Program-made: the position numbers and the translations under genes | Source: Betaproteobacteria bacterium HGW-Betaproteobacteria-22 | GTDB lineage: Bacteria > Pseudomonadota > Gammaproteobacteria > Burkholderiales > Methylophilaceae | Assembly: GCA_002842285.1 (NCBI GenBank) | Contig: PHCJ01000022.1 | Coordinates: forward strand, 1-34,677 | DNA length: 34,677 nt | Reading direction: 5' to 3' | Notes under the pieces: generated by a model | What the model saw: only the letters and a program-made list of their open reading frames with translations | What the model was told of the DNA's origin: nothing | Database searches by the model: none | Shown: positions 1-10,877 of the stretch, one piece after another | Layout of the letters: each line of letters starts with the position of its first letter | Position numbering within the stretch: position 1 is the stretch's first letter

Positions 1-27
1 TGTATCTGTATATTTCGAGGTCTTCAT
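1..27 (-). CDS. IS3-family transposase OrfA, N-terminal fragment (cut by window edge)
   Basis: Nine codons are visible: MKTSKYTDT, starting at the ATG at 27-25. This matches the usual beginning of IS3-family OrfA proteins (M-K-x-S-x-Y/F-T-D-x-Q), which carry the helix-turn-helix of the transposase. A good ribosome binding site (AGGAG) lies 8-9 bases upstream. The rest lies outside the window. The call rests on the short N-terminus together with the inverted repeat just upstream and the matching OrfB tail at the right end of the window. Confidence 0.75.
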
Positions 28-98
28 AGAAATTCTCCTGTTAATAGTTTACGAGAAATTTCTACTTTTAAATGTGACTATTTTTAGGGGGGATTACA
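1..98 (-). mobile_element. Left-hand IS3-family insertion sequence, 5' end only
   Basis: Read on the minus strand from 98 towards 1, the element starts with the tip TGTAATCCCCCC. A terminal inverted repeat of about 40 bases follows, then an AGGAG ribosome binding site near 36-40 and the first codons of a transposase OrfA. The tip is the exact inverse of the one at 34580-34591, and the next bases (TAG, CACA, AAGTAGA blocks) match the other end imperfectly, as expected for IRL and IRR of one IS. The element runs out of the window to the left. It is inserted into the 3' end of the neighbouring UPF0126 gene. IS identity beyond family level is not known. Confidence 0.85.
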
Positions 99-660
99 CG
101 GGAATGAACACACATAACCACTGCGGCAGAGAAAGTGCGTTGAATAGAACCACTAAAAGACTACCGAATAATGCAATCACTGCATAGGGCTGGTGGTCGT
201 TAAAGGCCTTGGGAATCTCGTTGCAAAGAATGTCCCGAAGTACGCCGCCAAATACCGCTGTCATGACGCCTATCAAGGCGCAAACAATCACCGGCAGGTT
301 GAGTGCTAATGCCATTTGTGCGCCAAGCGCCGCAAAAAGACCCAAGCCGAGTGCGTCAGGAATCTGGATTGCGCGTTCTGTAATCAGGATATGCCTGTTG
401 CGCATAAACACCATGGCAAACAGGCACATACATAGCATCAGCCATATCCAGTTGGCATGATCTACCCAGAAAAAAGGCCTTCTATCCAGCAGTATGTCAC
501 GCAAGGTTCCTCCGCCAAAAGCGGCAACCCCCGTCACGACGAACACGCCGAAAGCATCCATCTTTTTTCTGGCGCCGGCAATCAGGCCAGAGAGAGCAAA
601 TGCAAAAGTCGCGCAAATCTCGATTGGAACCTGAAATGTCGAAGCGGTGACAATCACCAT
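94..660 (-). CDS. UPF0126/TRIC-family membrane channel, C-terminally truncated by IS
   Basis: A small integral membrane protein of the UPF0126 (TRIC, PF03458) family; characterised prokaryotic members are trimeric cation (K+) channels. It has the two internally repeated halves typical of the family, each ending in a glycine-arginine motif: GGGTLRDIL at 49-57 and GGVLRDIL at 138-145, embedded in about six hydrophobic segments. Family members are usually about 200-210 residues; this one stops at 188. The last codon and the TAA stop come from the inverted repeat of the left IS, so the final membrane helix is probably lost or replaced. Start ATG at 660. It may still fold, but it should be treated as a truncated allele. 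It lies 118 bases from clpA, with a hairpin between them. Confidence 0.88.
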   Translation of the reverse strand: MVIVTASTFQVPIEICATFAFALSGLIAGARKKMDAFGVFVVTGVAAFGGGTLRDILLDRRPFFWVDHANWIWLMLCMCLFAMVFMRNRHILITERAIQIPDALGLGLFAALGAQMALALNLPVIVCALIGVMTAVFGGVLRDILCNEIPKAFNDHQPYAVIALFGSLLVVLFNALSLPQWLCVFIPV

Positions 661-738
661 CGGTCATTTATCCGTTGTGGTTTGAGGATGTTTCGTGCAA
701 ACCATGAGATTTGCAATTGTTAGCATTTACCGTGTGTT

Positions 739-763
739 AACTGGCGCCGATTGAGCGCCAGTT
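739..763 (-). terminator. Hairpin downstream of clpA
   Basis: A perfect 9-bp stem, AACTGGCGC (739-747) and GCGCCAGTT (755-763), with a 7-base loop, sits 16 bases after the clpA stop. The T-rich tail (TTTTCTT) is on the plus-strand side, so as a rho-independent terminator for the minus-strand clpA it is imperfect. It probably ends clpA transcription or protects the 3' end. Confidence 0.5.
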
Positions 764-778
764 TTCTTAACGTTGAAA

Positions 779-3058
779 TTATTCCACTGCCGCAGCCAGA
801 TCGGTTTCCTTACTGGAACTGTTGGTCTCAAAGCTTAGTATGACTTCATCCTTATCGTCTATATCCACATGCACACTGCCGCCATTGGCTAGCTTGCCAA
901 ACAGCAGTTCATCTGCAAGCGCTTTGCGGATAGTGTCCTGAATCAGCCTTGCCATTGGTCGTGCGCCCATGAGCGGGTCAAACCCTTTTTTGCCCAGATA
1001 AGCTTTGAGTTTATCCGAGAAGGTGGCTTCAACTTTTTTCTCATGCAACTGGTCTTCAAGCTGAATCAGGAACTTATCTACCACGCGGATAATAATGTCC
1101 TGTGAAAGTGCCGAGAATGAAACGGTGGCATCCAGACGGTTACGGAACTCAGGTGAGAATAAACGCTTGATATCCGCCTGCTCATCACCGGCCTGCTTGG
1201 TGGTGGTAAAGCCCATCGTCGATTTCGATAGATTTTCCGCACCTGCATTGGTGGTCATGATGATGGTGACATTTCTGAAGTCTGCCTTACGGCCGTTATT
1301 GTCGGTAAGCGTGCCGTTATCCATCACTTGCAACAGAATGTTGAAAATGTCGGGATGCGCTTTTTCGATTTCATCGAGCAGCAGTACGCAGTAGGGATGT
1401 TTGGTAATCGCTTCAGTGAGCAATCCGCCCTGTTCAAATCCGACATAGCCCGGAGGCGCGCCGATCAGGCGTGATACTGCATGGCGTTCCATGTACTCGC
1501 TCATGTCGAAACGAATTAGCTCGATGCCCATGATGTAAGCCAGTTGTTTGGCAACCTCAGTTTTGCCCACGCCGGTAGGACCGCTGAACAGGAAGCTGCC
1601 AATCGGTTTGTTGTTTTGTCCCAGCCCACTGCGTGCCATTTTGACAGCAGAAGATAGCGCTTCAATCGCTTTATCCTGACCGAATACGACGGCTTTTAAA
1701 TCACGCTCTAATGTTTTAAGCGCACTTCTGTCATCTGCCGAGATATTTTTAGGTGGAATGCGCGCCACTTTTGCAATGATGTCTTCAATCTCTTTGTGAC
1801 CGATGACTTTTTTCTGCCTGGATTTTGGCAATATACGTTGCGCAGCACCTGCCTCGTCAATCACATCGATAGCTTTATCCGGCAGGTGGCGGTCATTGAT
1901 ATATTTAGCAGATAGTTCCGCCGCTGTAGTAAGTGCTCCAGCAGTATATTTAACACTGTGATGCGATTCAAAGCGTGATTTAAGTCCTTTTAGAATCTCA
2001 ATGGTTTCTTGAACACTAGGTTCTACGACATCGACTTTCTGGAATCTGCGGGATAGGGCATGGTCTTTCTCGAAAATGCCCCGATATTCCTGGTAAGTGG
2101 TAGCGCCTATGCATTTGAGTGTGCCATTGGATAGCGCAGGTTTTAGTAGATTGCTCGCGTCAAGCGTGCCGCCACTGGCTGAACCTGCCCCTATCAGGGT
2201 GTGTATTTCATCAATAAATAAAATCGCGTCGGGCTTTTCTTCCAGTTGCTTCATGACGGCTTTCAGACGTTGCTCAAAGTCACCACGATATTTTGTACCC
2301 GCCAATAGCGCCCCCATATCCAGCGAGTACACAACGGCATTAGCCAATACATCAGGGATATTCTTTTCTACAATACGACGTGCCAGTCCTTCAGCAATCG
2401 CTGTTTTGCCAACGCCAGCCTCACCGACGAGCAGAGGGTTGTTTTTTCGGCGACGACACAGGGTTTGTACAACACGCTCCAGTTCAGATGCACGACCAAT
2501 CAGCGGATCAATTTTTCCGGCTGCAACTTGAGCATTCAGGTTGAGCGTGTAATTCTCAAGCGCTCCACTTTGCGGTGTCTCCGCATCAGCCTCTTGCGAC
2601 CCGCCTTCAGGTTTGGCCGTTTCGCCAACCTTGGAAACGCCATGTGAGATGAAGTTGACGATGTCTAAACGGGTAATCCCTTGCTGATGTAAAAAGAACA
2701 CCGCGTGTGAATCTTTTTCCCCGAAGATGGCAACCAGTACGTTGGCGCCGGTGACTTCTTTTTTCCCGGATGATTGTACGTGCAGCATTGCGCGCTGAAT
2801 AACGCGCTGAAAGCCTAATGTAGGCTGGGTGTCTACATCATCCTGCCCAATCACGGTAGGCGTGTGTTCCTCGATGTATTGATTAAGTTCTGTACGCAGC
2901 ACCTCCAGTTTTGCGCCGCACGCACGTAACACATCTGCCGCTGTCGGGTTGTCAATCATGGCGAGCAGTAAGTGCTCAACTGTAATCAGCTCGTGACGCT
3001 TCTGTCTGGCATCCATAAATGCCATATGCAGGCTAACTTCAAGTTCCTGTGCAATCAT
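779..3058 (-). CDS. clpA: ATP-dependent Clp protease ATP-binding subunit ClpA
   Basis: AAA+ unfoldase that feeds substrates, including N-degron proteins delivered by ClpS, into the ClpP protease in the cytoplasm. The 759-residue protein has the full family layout. A double Clp-N repeat occupies about 1-145. The first ATPase domain has Walker A GEAGVGKT at 212-219 and Walker B ILFIDE at 279-284. The second ATPase domain has Walker A GPTGVGKT at 493-500 and Walker B VLLLDEIE at 558-565. The ClpP-docking loop is present as MGF at 615-617, and ClpB's long middle coiled coil is absent, which separates it from ClpB. The gene lies 33 bp downstream of clpS in the classic clpS-clpA pair. No clpP is in the window. 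Confidence 0.98.
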   Translation of the reverse strand: MIAQELEVSLHMAFMDARQKRHELITVEHLLLAMIDNPTAADVLRACGAKLEVLRTELNQYIEEHTPTVIGQDDVDTQPTLGFQRVIQRAMLHVQSSGKKEVTGANVLVAIFGEKDSHAVFFLHQQGITRLDIVNFISHGVSKVGETAKPEGGSQEADAETPQSGALENYTLNLNAQVAAGKIDPLIGRASELERVVQTLCRRRKNNPLLVGEAGVGKTAIAEGLARRIVEKNIPDVLANAVVYSLDMGALLAGTKYRGDFEQRLKAVMKQLEEKPDAILFIDEIHTLIGAGSASGGTLDASNLLKPALSNGTLKCIGATTYQEYRGIFEKDHALSRRFQKVDVVEPSVQETIEILKGLKSRFESHHSVKYTAGALTTAAELSAKYINDRHLPDKAIDVIDEAGAAQRILPKSRQKKVIGHKEIEDIIAKVARIPPKNISADDRSALKTLERDLKAVVFGQDKAIEALSSAVKMARSGLGQNNKPIGSFLFSGPTGVGKTEVAKQLAYIMGIELIRFDMSEYMERHAVSRLIGAPPGYVGFEQGGLLTEAITKHPYCVLLLDEIEKAHPDIFNILLQVMDNGTLTDNNGRKADFRNVTIIMTTNAGAENLSKSTMGFTTTKQAGDEQADIKRLFSPEFRNRLDATVSFSALSQDIIIRVVDKFLIQLEDQLHEKKVEATFSDKLKAYLGKKGFDPLMGARPMARLIQDTIRKALADELLFGKLANGGSVHVDIDDKDEVILSFETNSSSKETDLAAAVE

Positions 3059-3091
3059 TTTATACCTAACTTTCTATGCAATTCTTTGAGC

Positions 3092-3403
3092 CTACGCGAT
3101 TTCTATGGTGCACTGCAGTGGATGCTGTGATGCACCAGCATGGTTTAATACCTGATTCATTTTTGTTTCGGCAATATCCTGAGGATAAATGCCACAAACG
3201 CCTACACCTTCGGTATGCACTTTGAGCATGATTTGCGTTGCTTGTTCACGGTTTTTATTAAAAAAGCGCTCAATTACCTCCACTACGAACTCCATGGGAG
3301 TGTAATCGTCATTTAACAGCAGCACCTTGAACATGGGCGGCACCTCAGGCTTCACTACCTGTGGCTTCAGTGCAATATCGTTAGCATGCGAGTCTCTTGT
3401 CAT
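3092..3403 (-). CDS. clpS: ClpS, N-degron adaptor for ClpA
   Basis: Adaptor that binds proteins with destabilising N-terminal residues and hands them to ClpA-ClpP. The 103-residue protein has a flexible N-terminal tail (about 1-24) followed by the folded core. The binding pocket residues are visible: N31-D32-D33 in [11 protein letters not shown], and H63 in KVHTEG, equivalent to the Asn/Asp and His pocket known for the family. It is the first gene of the clpS-clpA unit; the ATG at 3403 is the only sensible start. Nothing unusual is seen. Confidence 0.97.
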   Translation of the reverse strand: MTRDSHANDIALKPQVVKPEVPPMFKVLLLNDDYTPMEFVVEVIERFFNKNREQATQIMLKVHTEGVGVCGIYPQDIAETKMNQVLNHAGASQHPLQCTIEIA

Positions 3404-3491
3404 GATATGAGTCTATTTTGAGCCAACCGGAGAAAAATTCAAGTCTAATTTCGCAATATTAAGTGACAGGTATGTATATCAATTGCAGAGA

Positions 3492-4763
3492 TTAAGGGAA
3501 TATTTTGACGCTTTTTACAATTCTATCTTGTGTTTGCAATATTTCGAGGCGGTGATTACCAATTTTCAGACTGGTGTTCGGGTCGGGAATGTCTTCAAAA
3601 TGCTCAAGAATAAGCCCGTTTAGCGTGCGTGGGCCATTAAGTGGCAACTCAAGTTTGAGTTTTTTGTTCAGTTCGCGCAATGCGCTTGAGCCATCTACCA
3701 GCCAGCTACCGTCTGCTTCTTTGTGAAAGTTTGCATGGCGTAATGGTGAATGCGTGGTGAAGTCGCCAATCACTTCTTCCAGGATATCCTCAAGTGTGAC
3801 CAGGCCTTTGAATTCACCATATTCATCTACAACCAGTCCGACACGTTGCTGGTTCTCCTGAAATTGTTGTATCTGTGTGAATAAAGGCGTACCGGATGGG
3901 ATAAAGTAAGGTTCGGAAATGACTTCAACTAGCGCTTCTTTACTGAGGTCGTGATGTTGCTGATGTTCACGCAACTGACTAATTACTTTTCGCACATGCA
4001 GTATGCCAATAATTTCCTCAGACTCCCCTTGTTTTACAGGCAGGCGGGTGTGATGGCTGTTAGAGATATGTTGCAGTATGTCCTCGAGTGAAGTGTCAAG
4101 ATTGATACTTTCCACCATGGTATGCGCTGTCATAACATCATCTACAGTGATTTTTTCTAATTCAAAAAGGTTCAGCAGGATCGTGCGGTGTTTTTTAGGG
4201 ATGAAGTGCCCTGAGTCGCTCACAATGCTTCTCAACTCATCCATGGTGAGTGATTGCATCTGCGATTCGAAATTCACTTTCACGTTAAAAATGCGCAGCA
4301 ATCCCACCACGAACAAGTTTATAAACCATACGGCAGGATACAGCACTTTAAGCAATGGATACAGAATATAACTGCAATAGATGGCGAGTTTCTCGGCATG
4401 TGCAGCAGCAATTACTTTAGGTGAGATTTCACTAAATACCAAAATGGCAAAAGTAACCCCTAATGTGCCAAGCATCAGTGACCATTCACCTTCACCAAAT
4501 AACTCCACAACAATAACGGTGACGAGCGTAGCTGAAGCTGCATTGGCGAAGTTGTTGCAAAGTAGAATCACGCCTAATAATTTATCTGTTTTTGCGAGGA
4601 GTGTACTGGCAAGCCGCGCACCTCGATGCCCCTCCTTAACCAAATGGCGCAGGCGATAGCGGTTAACAGACATCAGGCTGGTTTCAGCGAGTGAAAAAAA
4701 ACCTGAAACAAAAAGCAGTATGGCAAGTGCGCCCAATTGCCATGAAATAGGAATGTTATCCAA
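3492..4763 (-). CDS. CorB/CNNM-type membrane protein (DUF21, CBS pair, CorC domain)
   Basis: Inner-membrane protein of the HlyC/CorC (CNNM, CorB) family, implicated in Mg2+ efflux and divalent-cation homeostasis. The order of parts in its 423 residues is standard. A DUF21/CNNM membrane domain occupies about 1-190 with the conserved FFSLAETSLMS and FSEISPK motifs. Two CBS domains follow at about 205-335, the second ending in VVDEYGEFKGLVTLEDILEE (311-330). The small C-terminal CorC/HlyC domain is at about 345-420. It sits between clpS and secF and is separated from both, so it is probably its own transcription unit. The exact substrate cannot be read from the sequence. Confidence 0.93.
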   Translation of the reverse strand: MDNIPISWQLGALAILLFVSGFFSLAETSLMSVNRYRLRHLVKEGHRGARLASTLLAKTDKLLGVILLCNNFANAASATLVTVIVVELFGEGEWSLMLGTLGVTFAILVFSEISPKVIAAAHAEKLAIYCSYILYPLLKVLYPAVWFINLFVVGLLRIFNVKVNFESQMQSLTMDELRSIVSDSGHFIPKKHRTILLNLFELEKITVDDVMTAHTMVESINLDTSLEDILQHISNSHHTRLPVKQGESEEIIGILHVRKVISQLREHQQHHDLSKEALVEVISEPYFIPSGTPLFTQIQQFQENQQRVGLVVDEYGEFKGLVTLEDILEEVIGDFTTHSPLRHANFHKEADGSWLVDGSSALRELNKKLKLELPLNGPRTLNGLILEHFEDIPDPNTSLKIGNHRLEILQTQDRIVKSVKIFP

Positions 4764-4816
4764 AGTTTTGGTGAGTGAAGATGATAATGTTAGAGTTTAT
4801 ATGTGAGCATGGATGG

Positions 4817-4850
4817 ATGCAAGTGCCGCTACCACGCGGGCACTATGCAT
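4817..4850 (-). terminator. Bulged hairpin downstream of secF
   Basis: An extended inverted repeat, ATGCA-AGTGCC-GC (4817-4829) against GC-GGGCACT-A-TGCAT (4836-4850), lies between the secF stop and the upstream edge of the CorB-like gene. It has two single-base bulges and no clear U-run on the minus strand, so it may be an imperfect terminator or a 3'-end stabiliser of the yajC-secDF message. Confidence 0.35.
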
Positions 4851-4893
4851 CTTTTGCGACATATTTCATGGCAGGTAACACTGGATGGTAGTT

Positions 4894-5859
4894 TTAAGCG
4901 AATTCCGAGGGATCGGGTTCCGCTATTTTTTCGTCCTTGTTACTTTCTTTTTTCTCAACATCACCAATCAGATTTGCGCGATTGATGCCGAGCATGAGGG
5001 CAACTGGACATGCCACCAGTACGGATGAGTAAATGCCGAACAAAATGCCAATCGTCAGCGCGAGTGAGAAGTTGTGCAACACTTCGCCGCCAAACAACAG
5101 CATGGAGAGTACCATTAGCTGTGTTGAAAAGTGCGTAATCACGGTGCGAGACATGGTGCGGGTAATCGCATTGTCAATCACTGTTACTACGCTGGCTTTA
5201 CGCATTTTGCGAAAGTTCTCACGCACGCGGTCAAACACCACGACAGATTCATTCACGGAGTAACCTAGTACCGCAAGTACTGCGGCAAGGACGGTTAGGT
5301 TAAATTCCCATTGGAAAAAAGCAAAAAAGCCCAAGATGATAATCACGTCATGCATGTTGGCAATAATCGCTGCGACGGCAAAGCGCCACTCAAAACGCAT
5401 GGCAAGGTAAATCATGATGCCTGCTATTACAAGCAGTAACGCCAGCGCGCCGTTTTCATAGAGTTCCTGCCCAACCTGCGGGCCCACAAACTCAACGCGG
5501 CTCAGTTGCACTGAACTGTCAGCCTCCTTTAATTTGGCAAACACTTGTTCAGAGAGTTCTGCGGTTGTGAAGCCTGCCTTTACAGGCAAGCGAATCAGCA
5601 CATCACGGCTGCTGCCAAAGTTTTGTACGGTTGCTTCTTTTAAGCCGATCTGGTCAACGCTGCTGCGAATAGTGGTGAGATCGGCTGCTTGCGGGTAGCT
5701 TACTTCCATCATGGTGCCACCGGTGAAATCCACACCAAAATTCAGGCCGCGAACTGCCAAAAAGAACACTGCCAGCACAAAGGTGACAAGAGAGATAGCA
5801 GTCGTTAAACGGCCATAACTCATAAAAGGAATGTCTTTTTTGAATCTAAAAATTTCCAT
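4894..5859 (-). CDS. secF: Protein translocase subunit SecF
   Basis: RND-type inner-membrane subunit that, with SecD and YajC, uses the proton motive force to complete protein export through SecYEG. The 321-residue protein shows the N-terminal membrane segment (about 17-37), the conserved FGVDFTGGT motif at 41-49, a periplasmic P1-like domain (about 55-130) and five C-terminal helices. These carry SVNESVVVFDRVRENFRK at about 201-218, the family signature. It ends in a charged cytoplasmic tail (about 300-321). It lies 26 bp after secD and is the last gene of the tgt-yajC-secD-secF series. Confidence 0.97.
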   Translation of the reverse strand: MEIFRFKKDIPFMSYGRLTTAISLVTFVLAVFFLAVRGLNFGVDFTGGTMMEVSYPQAADLTTIRSSVDQIGLKEATVQNFGSSRDVLIRLPVKAGFTTAELSEQVFAKLKEADSSVQLSRVEFVGPQVGQELYENGALALLLVIAGIMIYLAMRFEWRFAVAAIIANMHDVIIILGFFAFFQWEFNLTVLAAVLAVLGYSVNESVVVFDRVRENFRKMRKASVVTVIDNAITRTMSRTVITHFSTQLMVLSMLLFGGEVLHNFSLALTIGILFGIYSSVLVACPVALMLGINRANLIGDVEKKESNKDEKIAEPDPSEFA

Positions 5860-5885
5860 AATATTTGCTCTTGATAGTGTGTAGA

Positions 5886-7715
5886 TTAGCCGATTGAGAG
5901 ATGTGTCGTTTTGCGACGGCTACCATAAACCCAGTTGACGATTGCACGAGAAACGACGACGGCACTGAACATTGAGGTGAGAATGCCAAGCACGTGGACA
6001 ACTGCAAAGCCTTTGACCGGGCCTGAACCAAACATGAACAAGGCAAGGCCTGCAATCATCGTGGTGATGTTGGAATCCAGAATCGTACCCCATGCACGGT
6101 CATAGCCTGCGTAGATGGATGCCTGCGGGGTGTTCCCGCTTCGCAACTCTTCACGGATGCGTTCGTTGATGAGCACATTGGCATCAATGGCCATGCCCAG
6201 TGTCAGTGCCACAGCTGCTAGGCCCGGCAATGTCAGCGTTGCTTGCAACATCGAGAGCAAGGCAACCAAAAGCAATAAGTTAATGCTTAAGGCAAACACG
6301 GAAATGCCGCCAAATACCGCGTAATAAATAATCATAAACACTGCGATTGCAGCAAAGCCCCATAGGGTTGAGTTGGTGCCACGTTTGATGTTCTCAATCC
6401 CCATGCTAGGGCCGACGGTGCGCTCCTCAATAATTTCCATGGGTGCGGCAAGCGCGCCAGCACGCAGTAGTAATGAGATGTCGGTAGCTTCCTGCGTATT
6501 GGCCATGCCGGAGATCTGTACTCGGCCACCGCCAATTTCTTCATTGATGACGGGCGCAGTAATCACTTCGGTGCTGCCCTTCTCAATTAAAAGAATCGCC
6601 ATGCGTTTGCCTACGTTCTCACGCGTTACCTGCTGAAAAACGCGTGCACCACGGCCATCAAGCGTGACATTCACCACTGATTGTCCGGTCTGATTATTGA
6701 CACCAGGTCCGGCATCGGTAATGTAGTCACCTGTGAGTACTACACTTTTTTTCACGAGCACAACGCGGCCGTCTCTGTCCTTAAAGGCCTCGTCACCCAT
6801 TGGAACCTGACCCTTTTCAGCTTTTTCCAGGGTGGCCGGGTCTGATTTTTCTTCATCTACCAGGCGAATTTCCAATGTTGCGGTGCGTCCCAGAATTTCC
6901 TTGGCTTTGGCCGTATCCTGCACCCCCGGCAGTTGCACTACAACACGGTCAGCACCCTGTTGCTGAATGATGGGTTCAGCTACCCCCAATTCGTTGATAC
7001 GGTTATGCAGTGTTTGAATATTCTGCTTGAGCGCAAACTCTTGAATGCGCTTTTGCTCAATGGCATTCAGTGAAGCTGTCAGCAATAAACTTTCACCACT
7101 GCCGCTTTCTTTAATAATGAGGTCAGGGAACTGTTTAGTGATGATGCTTTTAGCTTTATCACGCTCAGTGGCTTTGCTAAAACCGATTTGGACAGTCTGG
7201 CCTTCACGCGTGACCCCTGCGTATGAAACACGCTCTTTCCTTAGTGTTGCTCTAAAGTCACCGACAAAACGCTCTGCAGCTTTATCCAGAGCTGCTTTCA
7301 TGTCTACTTGCAGCAGAAAATGCACGCCGCCTCGCAAGTCCAACCCCAGGTACATGGGTTTGGCGCCAAAATTGCGTAGCCAGTCTGGTGAGCGCGATAG
7401 TAAATTGAGCGCAACGGTGTAATCACTGCCTAAGCTAGATTGCAAAATATCTTTGGCTTTAATCTGCGTGTCAGCATTGAGGAAGCGGGCTTTTACGCCA
7501 CGGTCATCCAGGTAAATACCTTCGTATTCGATGTTCTCCTGTTTGAATACCTCTTCAACTTGCGCTAAAAGCGCCGGGTCAACTTTGCTGGTGCTTTTGG
7601 CCGGCGTGACCTGAACCGCGGGTGACTCACCAAAAAAATTGGGAACGGTGTAGATGAGTCCGGTCAGGATCATGAAAACAACTAAAATGTTTTTCCACAG
7701 TGGATAGCGGTTCAT
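5886..7715 (-). CDS. secD: Protein translocase subunit SecD
   Basis: Large partner of SecF. The 609-residue protein begins with one membrane helix (about 9-27) and has the signature GLDLRGGVHF at 124-133. A long periplasmic region with P1 head and base domains runs to about residue 440, followed by the C-terminal RND membrane domain with GMAIDANVLINERIREEL. Length and architecture are normal for proteobacteria. It is preceded by yajC after 59 bases and followed by secF after 26 bases, so the three are probably co-transcribed. Confidence 0.97.
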   Translation of the reverse strand: MNRYPLWKNILVVFMILTGLIYTVPNFFGESPAVQVTPAKSTSKVDPALLAQVEEVFKQENIEYEGIYLDDRGVKARFLNADTQIKAKDILQSSLGSDYTVALNLLSRSPDWLRNFGAKPMYLGLDLRGGVHFLLQVDMKAALDKAAERFVGDFRATLRKERVSYAGVTREGQTVQIGFSKATERDKAKSIITKQFPDLIIKESGSGESLLLTASLNAIEQKRIQEFALKQNIQTLHNRINELGVAEPIIQQQGADRVVVQLPGVQDTAKAKEILGRTATLEIRLVDEEKSDPATLEKAEKGQVPMGDEAFKDRDGRVVLVKKSVVLTGDYITDAGPGVNNQTGQSVVNVTLDGRGARVFQQVTRENVGKRMAILLIEKGSTEVITAPVINEEIGGGRVQISGMANTQEATDISLLLRAGALAAPMEIIEERTVGPSMGIENIKRGTNSTLWGFAAIAVFMIIYYAVFGGISVFALSINLLLLVALLSMLQATLTLPGLAAVALTLGMAIDANVLINERIREELRSGNTPQASIYAGYDRAWGTILDSNITTMIAGLALFMFGSGPVKGFAVVHVLGILTSMFSAVVVSRAIVNWVYGSRRKTTHLSIG

Positions 7716-7774
7716 AGTGATACTCTAGTAGTTAATAGCAAATGTAATGCGAAAAGACAGGCGTCGCGTGGGCA

Positions 7775-8089
7775 CTAGATACTTTTAATTGTCCCTTTAG
7801 GCAGAACATTTTGCAGTGCTTGTTTCTGCACGGCAATTTCGGTGTTAGGCGCTATTTCTATGGTGACAAAGTTGTCTGTAACTTTTGTGATTTTGCCGAC
7901 GATACCACCGGATGTGACTACTTCGTCACCTTTTTCTACCGCGGCAATCATATTGCGATGTTCTTTGGCCTGTTTCATTTGCGGGCGAATAATCATAAAG
8001 AAGAACAGCACAAAAATGATGATTAAAGGCAAAAAGCTTGTGAAATCTGTAGCAGGTGCGGCTGCGGCATAAGCATTGGATATAAACAC
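7775..8089 (-). CDS. yajC: Sec translocon accessory protein YajC
   Basis: Small single-span inner-membrane protein that associates with SecDF. The 104-residue protein has one strongly hydrophobic helix (about 18-37), followed by the family sequence RPQMKQAKEH and a cytoplasmic domain containing KGDEVVTSGGIVGKI. Length is typical. It lies between tgt and secD, the usual proteobacterial arrangement, with 107 bases between it and the tgt stop. Confidence 0.97.
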   Translation of the reverse strand: MFISNAYAAAAPATDFTSFLPLIIIFVLFFFMIIRPQMKQAKEHRNMIAAVEKGDEVVTSGGIVGKITKVTDNFVTIEIAPNTEIAVQKQALQNVLPKGTIKSI

Positions 8090-8196
8090 GATATAACTCT
8101 CTTTTATTTAAAGTAAATGGTTAGTGATTAGAAATTTAACCGTTGATTTTAGCACAGACTATTTGTGATTGCTGAATAAGCATTAGGTACCGCGCA

Positions 8197-10160
<1,964 letters not shown>

Positions 10161-10212
10161 ATGAAATTAAATTCTGTAATCTTGTTATCCAGGCAAGCAG
10201 TTAAAGGCTAGT

Positions 10213-10250
10213 AATAAAAAAACCGATATTAAAAGTATCGGTTTTTTATT
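10213..10250 (+). terminator. Rho-independent terminator after the OmpA-family gene
   Basis: Stem AAAAAACCGATA (10217-10228) and TATCGGTTTTTT (10236-10247) with a 7-base loop, ending in a T-run on the plus strand and an A-run on the other side. It can therefore work in both directions. It lies 53 bases after the stop codon at 10160. Confidence 0.88.
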
Positions 10251-10492
10251 ACGCATGTAGATAAAACAGCAATATATCAGGGCGTGATGATTTTTTTTGG
10301 GTTTTAGTAAGTGCGGGTTGTTGGTCAGCAGAAAGTACTTAACCCAGATTCCCCATATTAGGCGATTTTACATCTACTTGAATATCAACTTGCCCATTCT
10401 GCGTCTTTTTTATGAAAATTTTCATTCAATAGAATGACGGCGCATACTGCTCTTCTTGCACTTTAACCTTAAACCCACCATATGTATTTTGA
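10251..10492. other. Gene-poor stretch with possible coding debris
   Basis: No convincing gene is seen. On the minus strand a 28-codon open frame (10425-10339, starting MKIFIKKTQNGQVDIQ) is preceded by an open stretch ending PSFY-stop. Both look like scraps of coding sequence, but I do not recognise them. The stretch sits next to the decayed cdsA relic, so the whole block from 10251 to 10832 is probably degenerate DNA. Confidence 0.35.
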
Positions 10493-10832
10493 AATTTATT
10501 CGGCAAAACGAAAATAGCATCAATGGTGAGCCCTAATAAAACCCTAGAAGGATTGGTTGGTGGAGGCCTTGGTACTATAATGATAGGCGCTTTAATGTGG
10601 TGGATTGCGCCATTTTCCCCGCAGGAAAGTGCGGCAATGGCAGCGAGCTGTGGTTGTGGTGATGGGTTTCTTGGGCGGTTTGGTGATGCCTGCCGTTAAG
10701 CGTAGCATCGTGGCAAAAGACTAGGGGAGTATGATTGAGGGACATGGTGGTATGATGTATGGAATGAATTCAGTCAGTTTTGCGGCCTCTGTTTTCTTTC
10801 ACCTGGATCGCTACTTTTTTACGCCATCATAG
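10493..10832 (+). pseudogene. cdsA: Remnant of phosphatidate cytidylyltransferase (CdsA), C-terminal part
   Basis: Translating piece by piece recovers the end of a CdsA protein, which makes CDP-diacylglycerol. Frame one (from 10493) reads FGKTKIASMVSPNKTLEG and then GLVGGGLGTIMIGALMWW. After a frameshift near 10640-10656 a second frame reads VVMGFLGGLVMPAVKR. At 10722-10724 an in-frame TAG stands where the family has tryptophan (D-W-G). The same frame then continues GSMIEGHGGM and NSVSFAASVFFHL to the stop at 10830-10832. The catalytic end (DSV/S region) is altered: MLDRxDSV has become MMYGMNSV. The N-terminal two thirds are missing. It sits directly upstream of pssA, whose substrate CdsA makes, so a former cdsA-pssA pair is likely. 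Another working cdsA must exist elsewhere. Confidence 0.85.
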
Positions 10833-10877
10833 GCACATAATTTATACTAAACACATAGGCATCATATTTTACTGATT

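Noticed and set aside
4803-4985. Small plus-strand open frame over the secF end
   Set aside because: It overlaps secF on the opposite strand and the hairpin at 4817-4850, and has no ribosome binding site or family likeness.
10339-10425. 28-codon minus-strand frame
   Set aside because: Too short, in degenerate DNA and with no recognisable relatives; only mentioned in the gap entry.
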